Source: an uncultured Nitrospira sp. (GTDB lineage Bacteria > Nitrospirota > Nitrospiria > Nitrospirales > Nitrospiraceae). From it: DNA of 64,000 bases. The translations under genes were made by a program, and so were the position numbers. How positions within the stretch are numbered: position 1 is the stretch's first letter; each line of letters opens with the position of its first letter. The stretch spans positions 18,079 through 82,078 of the forward strand of contig CAMLHQ010000002.1 of NCBI GenBank assembly GCA_946479785.1, read 5' to 3'. Of this stretch, positions 54,514 to 63,823 are shown one piece after another. The notes beneath the pieces are model-generated. The model was not told the DNA's origin. It saw only the letters and a program-made list of their open reading frames with translations, and ran no database searches.

Positions 54514-55311
54514 ATGAGTACGACACTCAAGCAGGTGCTGACGATCGCCGGCTCGGACTCGGGAGGAGGTGCGGGCATTCAAGCCGACATCAAGGCCATG
54601 TCGGCCAACGGCGTTTTCGCCATGTCGGTGATCACCGCGATCACCGCGCAGAACACGGAAGAGGTCACGGACGTGTTCGAGCTGCCCACCTCAATCATTG
54701 CAGCTCAAATTGATGCGGTCTTCGACGATTTTGACGTGGCCGCCGTGAAAACGGGCATGCTGTCGTCAATTGGGATTATCGAGACGGTCACGAAAATGCT
54801 GAAGCCTCAAGAGGTACAGAACTTGGTCGTTGATCCCGTCATGATCTCAAAAAGCGGTCATTCGTTGTTGAAACCGGACGCCATCGAGGCGCTGAAAAAA
54901 CAGCTCTTTCCTCTAGCGCTGCTCGTCACCCCAAACGTCCATGAGGCTCAGCAGCTCTCCGGCATCGAAATCAAGTCGCTCGCCGACGCACGCCGCGCTG
55001 CGAAGGTCATTCATGGATTCGGCTGTAAACACGTTTTGATCAAGGGCGGGCACCTGCTAGCCGAACGCGCGACGGACCTCCTCTACGACGGCCGGTTCTT
55101 CAGCGTCTTCAAAGGCGAATACATTGATACGCCGCACACGCACGGCACAGGATGTACCCTCGCCTCTGCCATTGCCGCGCATCTGGCGCGCGGCAAGGCC
55201 GTCAACGACGCCGTGCAAACCGCCAAGACCTATTTGACCGAAGCCATCCGACATAGTTTGGCGATTGGTCATGGAACTGGGCCGACCAATCATTTTTATT
55301 TTCTGGAATAG
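54514..55311 (+). CDS. thiD: hydroxymethylpyrimidine/phosphomethylpyrimidine kinase
   Basis: ThiD phosphorylates HMP twice to make HMP-PP for thiamine synthesis. The 265-residue product has the ribokinase-fold signatures TIAGSDSGGGAGIQADIKAM, LVVDPVMISKSGHSLL, VTPNVHEAQQLSG and the C-terminal HTHGTGCTLASAIAA with the catalytic Asp region. It pairs logically with tenA upstream. No TPP riboswitch was seen ahead of either gene. Confidence 0.96.
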   Translation: MSTTLKQVLTIAGSDSGGGAGIQADIKAMSANGVFAMSVITAITAQNTEEVTDVFELPTSIIAAQIDAVFDDFDVAAVKTGMLSSIGIIETVTKMLKPQEVQNLVVDPVMISKSGHSLLKPDAIEALKKQLFPLALLVTPNVHEAQQLSGIEIKSLADARRAAKVIHGFGCKHVLIKGGHLLAERATDLLYDGRFFSVFKGEYIDTPHTHGTGCTLASAIAAHLARGKAVNDAVQTAKTYLTEAIRHSLAIGHGTGPTNHFYFLE

Positions 55312-55319
55312 TAAGGCGC

Positions 55320-56600
55320 ATGGCTCATATCCGCTGCACCCCGTTGACATTTCTCCTCACCGGTTTCGCGTGGCTGCTGCTGTCCTCCCTGGTCGCCATC
55401 GCCACCTTGATTGGCCTCGTCAACGGAACCCCGCTGCCGTCCTGGTTGAAAATGATCCACGTACACGGTGCGCTGGTAGGCGGGCTCCTCCAACTGGTGA
55501 TCGGCGGCTTTTTCGTCTCTCTGGCCCGTTGCTCCGAGCATAAAGATGCTTACTCGGAATCGCGTTCTGGTCTCTTTCTGACCTTGAATGGCGCAACGAT
55601 CGGACTCCTCGTAGGTTTCTGGCTGGGGCAGATGATGGTCGTAGGCCTGGCAGGCTTGGTGCTCATTGGCGTCGTACTTTCTCTCTCGCAAATGGCGTGG
55701 CCCCACGTGCAAGAAGAGATCAACCAGCCGGCCGGGGCCGGATGGATCTACCGAGCCGCGCTGATTGCCCTGCTCATCGGACTGGCCGTCGGAGTCGCTA
55801 TGGCCTTCCGTCTGGTCCAGGTCTACTACACCCATGCGCGACTCCTACACATTCATCTTATTGTGCTGGGTTTTCTGACGGTGACGTTTGTCGTCGCTCT
55901 CCATCAACTCATTCCCGCCCTCTTGCAGAAGCCACTTGCCAACCTGCGGCTCGCTCGGTTGACTCTTGCGTCGCTACCGGTTGGATTCGCCGTATTGCTC
56001 GCCGGATTCGTCACGTCATCCCTGTGGCTCGAAATAGTGGTGGGCAGCCTCCTGGTCGTCGGCGTCGCTCTCTGTACGTATAACCTCATTACGACGTGGG
56101 CCCAGTCCGGCCTGCCTGGAAACGCCGCATCCGATCATCTCTTGATCGGCATCTTTTTTCTTTTGTTGGCGACGGTAACCGGTCTTGCGATGGCCGCCAA
56201 CTATGTGCCGACTCCGCCGTTCTTGCCGATGGGCTTGCTACACCTCGTGGCCTACACCCATCTCGCGTTCATCGGGTTCATGGTCCAGAGCGTCTGCGGC
56301 GCCTTGTCCTACGGCTTGCCCATCGTCTTAGCGGTGAGTCGAGAGCCCAACAGCAAGAAGCGCGAATCATATCGAGTCCAGCTCGATGCGATCATGAACC
56401 GATGGAGAGCCGTGCAGCTGGGCGCGATGAGTTTCGGCACGATGGGGCTGTCAGTCCTTGCGGCGTTGACCTGGAGCCTGTCGCTCGGCTCTCCCTATGT
56501 GCAGGGCGCCGTCTGGATCGCTGCAGGGTTGCTCCTCGTGAGCCTGGCCCTCTTCGCCGCGAAACTCGCCTGGGCAGCCGGACTTCCCCCATCGGAGTAG
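55320..56600 (+). CDS. polytopic membrane protein, heme-copper-oxidase-like, unknown function
   Basis: The 426-residue product has about 12 transmembrane helices. Histidines sit in helix-like positions (MIHVHGALVGG, LLHIHLIVLGFL, VVALHQLIPALL, LLHLVAYTHLAFIGF), a pattern that recalls cbb3-type oxidase subunit I or NnrS-like heme proteins. It lacks the full set of oxidase ligands I would expect, so catalysis is doubtful. It starts 8 bases after thiD, which may be coincidental. Confidence 0.7.
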   Translation: MAHIRCTPLTFLLTGFAWLLLSSLVAIATLIGLVNGTPLPSWLKMIHVHGALVGGLLQLVIGGFFVSLARCSEHKDAYSESRSGLFLTLNGATIGLLVGFWLGQMMVVGLAGLVLIGVVLSLSQMAWPHVQEEINQPAGAGWIYRAALIALLIGLAVGVAMAFRLVQVYYTHARLLHIHLIVLGFLTVTFVVALHQLIPALLQKPLANLRLARLTLASLPVGFAVLLAGFVTSSLWLEIVVGSLLVVGVALCTYNLITTWAQSGLPGNAASDHLLIGIFFLLLATVTGLAMAANYVPTPPFLPMGLLHLVAYTHLAFIGFMVQSVCGALSYGLPIVLAVSREPNSKKRESYRVQLDAIMNRWRAVQLGAMSFGTMGLSVLAALTWSLSLGSPYVQGAVWIAAGLLLVSLALFAAKLAWAAGLPPSE

Positions 56601-56785
56601 CCACTTTCGAACATGTTTCGTTCCTCTCCGTATCCCTGAGCCTGCACCTCATGAGCAATCCTGGCCCGATCCGCCTCTAAGTGCCCATATTTCCAAAACA
56701 TTGTAAAACCATCCCTCCAGCCTGTTTCTTGCGATGTAGACAGAGAACGGCATCGCCGTGGCAGCTTGAACAGAAGAGGGGCCCC

Positions 56786-58024
56786 ATGAATGACCAGTTC
56801 ACGCAGATAGTTCCAGATCCCTGGCAAAGCCTCTTCCACTTCCTCACGATTCCGCTTTCGTGGATTCCCGAAATGCAGCACAGTCTGATGGAATTTGTGC
56901 TGTCTTCCGGCACCGGCTGGCTCGCTGGCATGTATTATCTCCTACTGTTGTTCCCTGTCTTGCTGTGGATCGGAGCCGTGTGGTGCACACATCTGACACT
57001 CTACACGTTGCCGTTTCGCTCCGGCCGCATCGAACTTCTGAAAATGTTATTGATGGCTTGGTGGGACACCGCCTTTGCTATCTGGATGTATTGGGTCGGC
57101 CTGGCGCGATTCCTCATGGTCGTCGCGGGCTGGCTGTTCACATTAGGGCGGCTTGCGCTCAAGCTGACCGCAGAGGCGATGAAACAACTGGTGCTCCTCC
57201 CGTTCAAAATGACCGGGCAGATGACTCAAAGCTATTTTCAGCCGGGAGTGCCCTGGATCGCGTTTCTCTTGTTGATCTTCTGGTGTCTGCTGGAAGCCAC
57301 GATCTTCACGTACACACTTACGCCGACAGTAACAGAAGTCCTGGCCGGCATTACCGGCTCGGACGCCTCGGTCATGACGGGCACCATTCTGTACTTGTTC
57401 CTCTTTCTGCTCATCATGGGCAGCTTCGCCTGCATCCAGGTGCTCGCGGATGCCATCAAGAACCATGAGTATAAATTTCTGGTGCAAATGCTCCTCGTTG
57501 AACTATTCGTCATGACGTTCGAAGTCATGTTTCTCTATCGGGAACTTGTCGATGCCCTCACCCCCTGGATCGCACAGCAGACAGGTGAACAATTTCGACC
57601 AGGGATCGGCTTCACTCTGTCGCTGGCAACATTTGGGTGGGTGGGTGTCCGCGGTATGACGTGGTTCTTGTTCGGCCAATATGGCACGCCCCCGCTCTTG
57701 TCCTTCATCTCTCGTCAGCCGATGCATCAGGCGGCAACGTCGGGAGATATGGGCGTCCTTCCGGCTGAACTTCCATCCTGGTGGAGGGCTCCACTTGAAG
57801 ATTGCAAGAACGAGATCGGCTGGCTGCACGAGAAATCGAGTGAACTCATGGAGTTCTTGATGCTGCCGATTCTCCATGTGGCCGCAGCCTTGTTGAATTT
57901 CGCCATGATTCTCATCACGGGCAAACCGGTCTTTGGAATTCCTTTCAAAAGTCTGAAGGATGTCGTGGAGACAAGGGAACTACTGCCTGTCGTCAGGTGG
58001 CAACCGAAGAAGGTGGCCTCATGA
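56786..58024 (+). CDS. polytopic membrane protein coupled to a vWA lipoprotein
   Basis: The ATG at 56786 follows AGAGGGG. The 412-residue product has about six to eight membrane helices (clearest at about residues 47-72, 90-125, 153-175, 192-220 and 230-250) and a polar C-terminal part with a last hydrophobic segment near residues 355-375. No catalytic motif or family was recognised. Its last codons overlap the start of the vWA lipoprotein gene by 4 bases (ATGA). The pair is likely a membrane platform and its lipoprotein partner. Confidence 0.75.
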   Translation: MNDQFTQIVPDPWQSLFHFLTIPLSWIPEMQHSLMEFVLSSGTGWLAGMYYLLLLFPVLLWIGAVWCTHLTLYTLPFRSGRIELLKMLLMAWWDTAFAIWMYWVGLARFLMVVAGWLFTLGRLALKLTAEAMKQLVLLPFKMTGQMTQSYFQPGVPWIAFLLLIFWCLLEATIFTYTLTPTVTEVLAGITGSDASVMTGTILYLFLFLLIMGSFACIQVLADAIKNHEYKFLVQMLLVELFVMTFEVMFLYRELVDALTPWIAQQTGEQFRPGIGFTLSLATFGWVGVRGMTWFLFGQYGTPPLLSFISRQPMHQAATSGDMGVLPAELPSWWRAPLEDCKNEIGWLHEKSSELMEFLMLPILHVAAALLNFAMILITGKPVFGIPFKSLKDVVETRELLPVVRWQPKKVAS

Positions 58025-58800
58025 ACCGCAGATCGATAACTGTCATTGCCGTCGCGCTCGTCGGTTTCATTGTGTTCGCCACGGCAGCCTGTACGCAGGA
58101 ACAGGCAAAGACCCGAAGACCTCACAGCACCCTCTTCATCGGCGTGGATGCGAGCGGCTCTTTCAAAAATTCAGGTTATTATGACAACGCGCTCTCGTTC
58201 CTCGCCCACTACATCTATGGTCATCTGCACGAACTGGGCGGCCTGGACAAACCGCAGGCCATGTTCGTCGCCAGCGTTGGCGGGAAAGACCTTCGGGAAC
58301 CCAAGAGTTTCCACCCCATCCATGATTTCGAGAACAAAGACATCCCACAAATCGAAGCGGAACTCCGTAAATGGTTTCCGCCCACCGACCGAGTGACCGA
58401 CTTCAATCCTTTCTTCCAGGAGGTGGCTCGGATCACCAAGGAGCGCAATCTGGTGCTATCACCGATTAATGTCATCGTCATTACAGACGGCGTGCCGGAT
58501 GCGACGACGAGCGGCACCACGGCAGGCTCGCAGGCGCTGTATGAGAAGATCAATCTCAAGCCACTCGAATATTTGTCCCGCAATGTCACGCTTCGCTTGG
58601 CCTACGTGAGTCCAAAAGTCGGTGAGCATTGGCGCAGGCATGTATCGCGTGAACGTGTGCGCCTTTGGACGGTCGATGGGGAGGTCATGAAAAACTGGAA
58701 AGAGAAAATGCAGCCGAACCTTGATCTAGCTGAACAGGATCGATTCTGGAAGTGGTTGCAGGATAACGTGGACTACCGTGTACGATCGAGCAAGGTTTAG
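58021..58800 (+). CDS. von Willebrand factor A (vWA)-type lipoprotein
   Basis: The 259-residue product has a lipoprotein signal (ATAACTQ) and a vWA-like domain. The MIDAS metal site can be traced as DASGS in FIGVDASGSFKN, and the later Asp in VIVITDGVPD. Threonine and other loops are plausible. It starts on ATGA inside the stop of the membrane-protein gene. vWA domains bind Mg2+ and mediate protein contacts; here it should face the periplasm. The partner system is not recognised. Confidence 0.8.
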   Translation: MNRRSITVIAVALVGFIVFATAACTQEQAKTRRPHSTLFIGVDASGSFKNSGYYDNALSFLAHYIYGHLHELGGLDKPQAMFVASVGGKDLREPKSFHPIHDFENKDIPQIEAELRKWFPPTDRVTDFNPFFQEVARITKERNLVLSPINVIVITDGVPDATTSGTTAGSQALYEKINLKPLEYLSRNVTLRLAYVSPKVGEHWRRHVSRERVRLWTVDGEVMKNWKEKMQPNLDLAEQDRFWKWLQDNVDYRVRSSKV

Positions 58801-58864
58801 GAGCCTTAGCGCGTCTTCCCCTCCGCCACCTGATTGATTCACAACTCTCAATCCCACGAACTTC

Positions 58865-58873
58865 TGCTACAAT
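58865..58873 (+). promoter_or_regulatory. extended -10 promoter of the downstream hydrolase
   Basis: TGCTACAAT fits TGnTATAAT with one change. The predicted start near 58880 is about 2 bases before the ATG at 58882, so this transcript may be leaderless. Confidence 0.55.
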
Positions 58874-58881
58874 GCCGCCGC

Positions 58882-59649
58882 ATGGGAGAGGCATTGACGT
58901 TTCAGGACGAGTGGGGGCATCGCGTCTCGGCTATCCTCAGTCGACCGGAACAGCCGACCGGCACCGTCGTCGTGCTCTGTCACGGGTTTCTCTCGAATAA
59001 AAACAGCACCACGAACAAGACGTTAACCAGGATGTTGAACGAGCGGGACTTAGCCACGTGTCGTTTCGATTTCTTTGGGCAAGGAGAAAGCGAAGGCGGC
59101 TTTGAAGATATCACGACGTCGCTGGCAGTAGGACAAGCCAAAGCAGCCGTCGCCCACGTCACCTCACAAGGCTACAAGAGGATCGGCCTGGTGGGATCGA
59201 GCTTTGGCGGGCTCGTATCGATCCTTACCACCGCTCAGTTACCGGATATCGCCTGCCTCGCCCTGAAATGCCCGGTGGTGGATTTTGCGGAAGAACTTCG
59301 CTTAGAATTCGGCCCCGATGAGATGGCACGCTGGCAGGCGACGGACACGATTGCGAATCTCATGGGAGGCATGGAACGGGTCCGGTTGAAGTACAGGATG
59401 TACGAAGACTGCCTGCAGCAGATTGCCTACGGCCCGGCCGCACACATCACGGCGCCGACGTTGATCGTCCAGGGCGAGCAGGACGAGCTGGTTCCGCTCC
59501 ATCAGAGCCGGCTCTTATTGGAAGCCTTACGAGGCCCCAAACGGCTCGATATAGTGCCAGGCGCAGATCATCAGTTCACGCGAGGTGAGGACTTTCGCAC
59601 GATGACGACTGCGATCACCGAATGGCTGGTGAAGCATCTTGGTGCGTAA
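58882..59649 (+). CDS. alpha/beta hydrolase (serine aminopeptidase/esterase-like)
   Basis: The 255-residue product has the oxyanion motif VLCHGFLSNKNS, the nucleophile serine in GLVGSSFGGL, an acid in VQGEQDELVP, and His in GADHQFTRG. It fits the S33/acyl-esterase-like hydrolase group. No signal peptide is seen, so it is cytoplasmic. The ATG at 58882 lacks a ribosome-binding site but sits just after the -10 element. Confidence 0.9.
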   Translation: MGEALTFQDEWGHRVSAILSRPEQPTGTVVVLCHGFLSNKNSTTNKTLTRMLNERDLATCRFDFFGQGESEGGFEDITTSLAVGQAKAAVAHVTSQGYKRIGLVGSSFGGLVSILTTAQLPDIACLALKCPVVDFAEELRLEFGPDEMARWQATDTIANLMGGMERVRLKYRMYEDCLQQIAYGPAAHITAPTLIVQGEQDELVPLHQSRLLLEALRGPKRLDIVPGADHQFTRGEDFRTMTTAITEWLVKHLGA

Positions 59650-59670
59650 TCGATCGTACAGGATTCATCC

Positions 59671-60120
59671 ATGATTACCGAAGGCGTCCAACAAGTCCTC
59701 ACCGTGCTCTATCCGCTCTATAAAGACGAAGTTTACAAACGACGCGAGCAGATGATGCGGCTGACCGCCTTCGGCGCTTTCGGATTGATCGCGATGGTTT
59801 TCGCACTGTTGCTCAGCCCCGTCAAAAGCCGCCTCTCTTTCCCTGAAACATTTTTGCTCGGCCTCGTCGGATTGATCTGGTGCGGACTTTTTTGCGGACT
59901 GATTCTGCAACAGCGATATCGCCACCGATTAGCCAAGCAGGTCTTGATCCAGCTTGAACAGGCGCTCGGGTTTTACGAAGACGGGTTGTTCATCGAGCAC
60001 CAAGCGCTCTATCCGGCCAAGTGGAAAACGGCCTGGCTTACTGATCGCACCAGCACTGTATACCTCATTGCTCTCTGTGCGCTGACCGGAATCTTCCTTC
60101 TCGCCTTGATTCTTTCCTGA
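59671..60120 (+). CDS. membrane protein, unknown function
   Basis: A 149-residue protein with about three transmembrane segments (residues about 28-48, 57-78 and 127-147). The N-terminal soluble part is short and helical (MITEGVQQVLTVLYPLYKDE). No family recognised. It begins 21 bases after the hydrolase gene and may be co-transcribed with it. Confidence 0.75.
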   Translation: MITEGVQQVLTVLYPLYKDEVYKRREQMMRLTAFGAFGLIAMVFALLLSPVKSRLSFPETFLLGLVGLIWCGLFCGLILQQRYRHRLAKQVLIQLEQALGFYEDGLFIEHQALYPAKWKTAWLTDRTSTVYLIALCALTGIFLLALILS

Positions 60121-60292
60121 CTCTCACTCTCGTTCACGCCCCCGGTTCGAACAGGCGCCCTCTCGCACAAAGATGACTTTTTCTGGCCTATCCCTGGCTT
60201 CGGATTCAGAATGCCTCAATACACATTGACTCTCCGCATCATTTGCGACAATTGATCACGCGAGTCTGGTCTACGCCTGAGGAAACAAGCCG

Positions 60293-61207
60293 GTGAAGTC
60301 CTCGCATCAACACGACTTTCGTCGCTCTCACTTCATCCTCATGTGCTTACTGGTGGGACTGGAACTTATTTGCACTGCACCGCGCCTGTCTGCCGCAGAA
60401 CAGCAACCTGCTCGTCATCACAGTCTGATTCATCGCCAAGATTCAGATTCACGATCTGGTGAACCCGGCACGGTGGCTCCAACGGCCCCCGTACCGAGCC
60501 AGCCAGATGCTCGTTCGCTCCATCGAAAATTGACCAAGCGCCCAAGACAGGCCACCATCACTGCACCGTCGGCTGGATCAGCACAAAGCGCCACTCCTCT
60601 CTCACAAACTCCATCGACAATACCCAATCACCTGTCGACCGCGGGGACAGCGATTGCCACGCCACTGCCTGCTACGAATGCTCCCGTTTCGAGCACGTCG
60701 ACTGGCACATCTGTGCCACTGGCTGGCGCCACGCTCTCCACCTCGAAACCGACTGCGGCGAGTGCGCTTGCCAGTGCGGGAATTGCTGCGGGGGTTTCGT
60801 CCGGAAGCGGCGCGACAGGCGGACGAGGCATGCAGCGTCTTACCGAACAAATGCCTGGCTTAACACAGTTGCTGACTCCGTCTATTTCTGTCTCTTCCCC
60901 AACACCGCCGTCCTCGCCGCCTTTGTTACCTCCACCTCCCCCTCCAGCTCCCCCTCCCGGTACCGGAAGCGCCCTATTGAGTTGGACTCCCGACAGCGGG
61001 AGCAATTTGGCGGGATACAAGATTTATGTGGGTACTGCGCCCGGACAATACGGGTACCCTGGCTCACCAATCGTCATCGGCCTCGCTAGCAGTTACACTC
61101 TTTCCAATCTCCCACTGGGTCAAACCTACTATTTCGCTATATCGGCCTATACCTATTCGGGCACCGAGAGCGGTTTGTCCAACGAAGTCAGCAAGAGCAT
61201 CTACTAG
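60293..61207 (+). CDS. exported Ser/Thr/Pro-rich protein with a C-terminal fibronectin type III domain
   Basis: The 304-residue product starts at a GTG with a weak ribosome-binding site. A signal peptide (about residues 13-35, ending RLSAAEQQ) is followed by a long low-complexity Ser/Thr/Pro/Ala region (about residues 40-215) with a polyproline run, and a fibronectin type III domain (about residues 220-300; LLSWTPDSGSNLAGYKIYVG and SYTLSNLPLGQTYYFAISAY). It is probably surface-exposed or cell-wall bound. Confidence 0.75.
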   Translation: MKSSHQHDFRRSHFILMCLLVGLELICTAPRLSAAEQQPARHHSLIHRQDSDSRSGEPGTVAPTAPVPSQPDARSLHRKLTKRPRQATITAPSAGSAQSATPLSQTPSTIPNHLSTAGTAIATPLPATNAPVSSTSTGTSVPLAGATLSTSKPTAASALASAGIAAGVSSGSGATGGRGMQRLTEQMPGLTQLLTPSISVSSPTPPSSPPLLPPPPPPAPPPGTGSALLSWTPDSGSNLAGYKIYVGTAPGQYGYPGSPIVIGLASSYTLSNLPLGQTYYFAISAYTYSGTESGLSNEVSKSIY

Positions 61208-61425
61208 CGGAAATTGAAATGTGAGCCACTGCTTGTTGTCGGCGGTTTGCAGTAGCAGTACTAGTCCGTTCTTGGAGTGTTCAAAATCACTCTTTCTCAG
61301 CCGTCTGAAGCGGTTAACTATTTCGTGGGATTTTGAAATCGACCGACGCAGGTCCAAAAACAAATGTATGTGAAGAGGTAGCAAACTGGGTTGACTTGGT
61401 TCAAACGCTCTCGTTAGGATTTGTC

Positions 61426-61752
61426 ATGCGTCGAATAGCCGCCTTCCTCGTCCTCTTGCTGCTCATCCTCACTTTCAATGCCTACGCCTGTCTATTGCCA
61501 CTTCAGCCGGAATCAATGGACTGCACGTCTGCCACTGAGCAGCCGGTGCGGCAGACGTGTGATGCTTTCCTGGAGCTGGGACCACAGTCTCACACTTCCT
61601 CTAGCCAGGACTTTCCTGCCCTCAAGCTGGACTTCGAAGCCGCTCCTCAAGTGCCTACTCCAGTATTACTTACTTTCCGACCAGAATACCCTCCACGCGG
61701 TGCCGACACTCCAATTCATCTCTCGATCCCAACCACCGTTCTGAGGATTTGA
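61426..61752 (+). CDS. small exported cysteine-containing protein
   Basis: The ATG at 61426 follows TTAGGA. The 108-residue product has a signal peptide (about residues 1-21, FLVLLLLILTFNAYA). The mature part starts with Cys22 and has two further cysteines (MDCTSA and RQTCDAF). It lies 69 bases upstream of the copper-storage-type gene, so a role in the same metal response is possible, but no family was recognised. Confidence 0.65.
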   Translation: MRRIAAFLVLLLLILTFNAYACLLPLQPESMDCTSATEQPVRQTCDAFLELGPQSHTSSSQDFPALKLDFEAAPQVPTPVLLTFRPEYPPRGADTPIHLSIPTTVLRI

Positions 61753-61821
61753 TACCCTCCTTCGGTTTTTTGTTCCGCCGACAGGAAAGTGAATGCGAAC
61801 AATACCCACGAAGGAGGAGTT

Positions 61822-62313
61822 ATGCCAGCTATCAATACTATAGACAGAAGAACATTTCTATCGACCGGCGCGTCTCTCGTGGCGACCGGTGCTTCGTTCA
61901 TGATCTTGTCGAAAGTGTATGCCGCGACCGGCTCCGAAGCGCAGCCTTCACCAGTCCAAGGAGGGCATCACACGAACGACGAGATGCTAAAATGCATTCA
62001 GCTCTGCCGAGACTGCCACGCGATGTGCACCCAGACAATCGCGCATTGTTTGAAACTTGGTGGACGCCATGCGGCACCCGATCACATTCGCTTAATGGTG
62101 GACTGTGCACAGATGTGTGCGACCGCTGCTGATTACATGGTTCGAGAGTCACCGTTTCACGACCGGATATGCCGCCTATGTTCGGACCTCTGTAAGCAGT
62201 GCGGGAAGGACTGCGAGCAACTGGCAGGAGACGATCAGATGATAAAGCAGTGCGTCGAAATGTGCCGAAAGTGTGCGGGATCTTGTGAGCGCATGGCGTC
62301 TAAAGCGGCTTAG
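61822..62313 (+). CDS. Tat-exported four-helix copper-storage-type protein (Csp/DUF326-like)
   Basis: The ATG at 61822 follows GGAGGAG. The 163-residue product has a twin-arginine signal (DRRTFLSTGASLVATG, Arg9/Arg10). The mature part is helical with 16 cysteines, mostly in CxxC or CxxxC spacing along helices (CIQLCRDCHAMC, RICRLCSDLCKQCGKDC and CVEMCRKCAGSC). This is the pattern of Csp copper-storage proteins, which bind many Cu(I) ions inside a four-helix bundle. Tat export implies folding, perhaps with copper, before export. Confidence 0.93.
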   Translation: MPAINTIDRRTFLSTGASLVATGASFMILSKVYAATGSEAQPSPVQGGHHTNDEMLKCIQLCRDCHAMCTQTIAHCLKLGGRHAAPDHIRLMVDCAQMCATAADYMVRESPFHDRICRLCSDLCKQCGKDCEQLAGDDQMIKQCVEMCRKCAGSCERMASKAA

Positions 62314-62661
62314 CTGACCAGAGAAGAAGAAATGGGAGGTAGTCTCATGTCTGCACTTTGGCTAAGCTAAATCAGAAAAGCAGGGGCAGTCAGAGAAATC
62401 TCTGGCTGCCCGTGTTTAAGACCGACACTACACTGTCCAAAACCAGTTCTTTCTGGATCACCAAATGTCGAAGCGGAAGACCATGAAAATTCTCTGACTA
62501 ACTGGGAGCGCATTGAGAAGGTTTTTGACTAGGCCAATGCAACCGGGGGCTGCAATCCAATTCCCACAAAGACGTCAGCGTTCGCTTACAAGAATACGTG
62601 TATCAGATGTCAGCGGGAACCTGATGCGCGATCACACGTCCTCTGCTATCCTTTGGCCATC
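62314..62661. other. 348-base gap with a terminator, otherwise nothing recognised
   Basis: Apart from the stem-loop at 62385-62412 no gene, RNA or repeat was recognised in this gap. Confidence 0.5.
62385..62412 (+). terminator. stem-loop terminator of the Csp-type gene
   Basis: 13-base arms GGGCAGTCAGAGA and TCTCTGGCTGCCC pair with one G-T and a 2-base loop, followed by GTGTTT. It lies 72 bases after the stop. Confidence 0.7.
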
Positions 62662-62964
62662 ATGTTCTTCGCTCGTCTACAGACGGATCGATCCACCACC
62701 GACCGCTGCTACGTACTCCTTCTGTTCGGTGTGCTCTGCATCGGGATCGTGCTCCAGATACTCGGGGCACCTGTTGCATTTTGGGACCTCGACGGCTCAA
62801 ACGATCTCGCCGCATCGGCACAGCTGGAGGGATTTTCCCTCATGTCTGGCGCACCAGTCATGGCTCCGCTAGTGCACTGTTTCTTCTCCTTCGACACCGC
62901 CAATCCGACTTACCAGTTTTCCGCTCCACATCTCTTCTTCCATCCACCGCTGGCGATGGGTTGA
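62662..62964 (+). CDS. possible small membrane protein
   Basis: A 100-residue frame from the ATG at 62662 with one N-terminal membrane helix (about residues 16-36, YVLLLFGVLCIGIVLQIL). The rest is low in charged residues and not convincing as a domain. No ribosome-binding site is visible. Given as a low-confidence call. Confidence 0.35.
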   Translation: MFFARLQTDRSTTDRCYVLLLFGVLCIGIVLQILGAPVAFWDLDGSNDLAASAQLEGFSLMSGAPVMAPLVHCFFSFDTANPTYQFSAPHLFFHPPLAMG

Positions 62965-63083
62965 CGCCGCACCAATACTGCTGGCGCAATGAACCCGCTG
63001 CTTTGCAGGCCGAGGGGCATGGAACAGCGGAGGCGATCGCAATGGAGCGCGACGCATCGTCGTCACATAGCGGAGGTGTCCCA

Positions 63084-63719
63084 ATGATCCTTCATCGTAT
63101 GAAACATCTGCTGTCCGAGGTCCTGGTTCTCGGAGCATTCGTATGTCCAGTGGCCATGGCGTTGGCCGCGCTGGTCGGGCTGACCAGCTGGATGACGGGA
63201 GGACAGGCGAGTGGACTCCGGGCCTCATGGATCACCTGGTGCGCCACCATGGGCGCGGTCCCCATCTTCCTGCGCCTGTCTTGTGGACCCGATATGAGCG
63301 TGACCTGCGACCGGTGTCTCACTGCGAGCCGGCGGAACCCATGGCGTCAACAGACCGTCCCACGGGAACGACGCCGGCATGCTCGGTATCGAGTGGACTT
63401 ACCTGCGACGTTTTCCAATGAGCGCACCTGTGGGTTCGGCGTGATCGCGGATGTCTCGGCGGGAGGATGCCGAATCGAGAGCAAGGTCCCCATCGCGCCC
63501 GGTGATGTCGGCCAGCTGCTCATTGAGCTGCCTGACTATCCTGCTCCGCTGAAAGTGTCCCAGGCGCTGGTTCGATGGGTGAGAGGACAGGAGTACGGCC
63601 TCCAGTTCATTCGCATGGAGCCGGATGATGAGGGGTGGCTCAACCGTCTCATCGGCCACATCAGCGTCGGCGAGGAGGTGCGACAGGCTAAGTGTGAAGC
63701 GCTTCAGATTTGCAAATGA
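63084..63719 (+). CDS. membrane-anchored PilZ-domain protein
   Basis: The ATG at 63084 follows GGAGGTG; an in-frame ATG at 63042 is an alternative. The 211-residue product has two N-terminal membrane helices (about residues 9-30 and 45-65), a short basic region (VPRERRRHARYRV), and a PilZ domain (about residues 100-190). The cyclic-di-GMP motifs are present: the RxxxR region RRHARYR and DVSAGGCRI (D-x-S-x-x-G). It should sense cyclic di-GMP at the membrane. The diguanylate cyclase gene is 38 kb away. Confidence 0.85.
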   Translation: MILHRMKHLLSEVLVLGAFVCPVAMALAALVGLTSWMTGGQASGLRASWITWCATMGAVPIFLRLSCGPDMSVTCDRCLTASRRNPWRQQTVPRERRRHARYRVDLPATFSNERTCGFGVIADVSAGGCRIESKVPIAPGDVGQLLIELPDYPAPLKVSQALVRWVRGQEYGLQFIRMEPDDEGWLNRLIGHISVGEEVRQAKCEALQICK

Positions 63720-63823
63720 GCAAGGGCTGGTAGATTGACAGGTAGTATCCTCCTGCCTGGCGGCGCTCCGTTGAGCATCCAAGGCTTCAAGACCTAGAAG
63801 CAACCTGAGTCTGAGGAGCCGAT

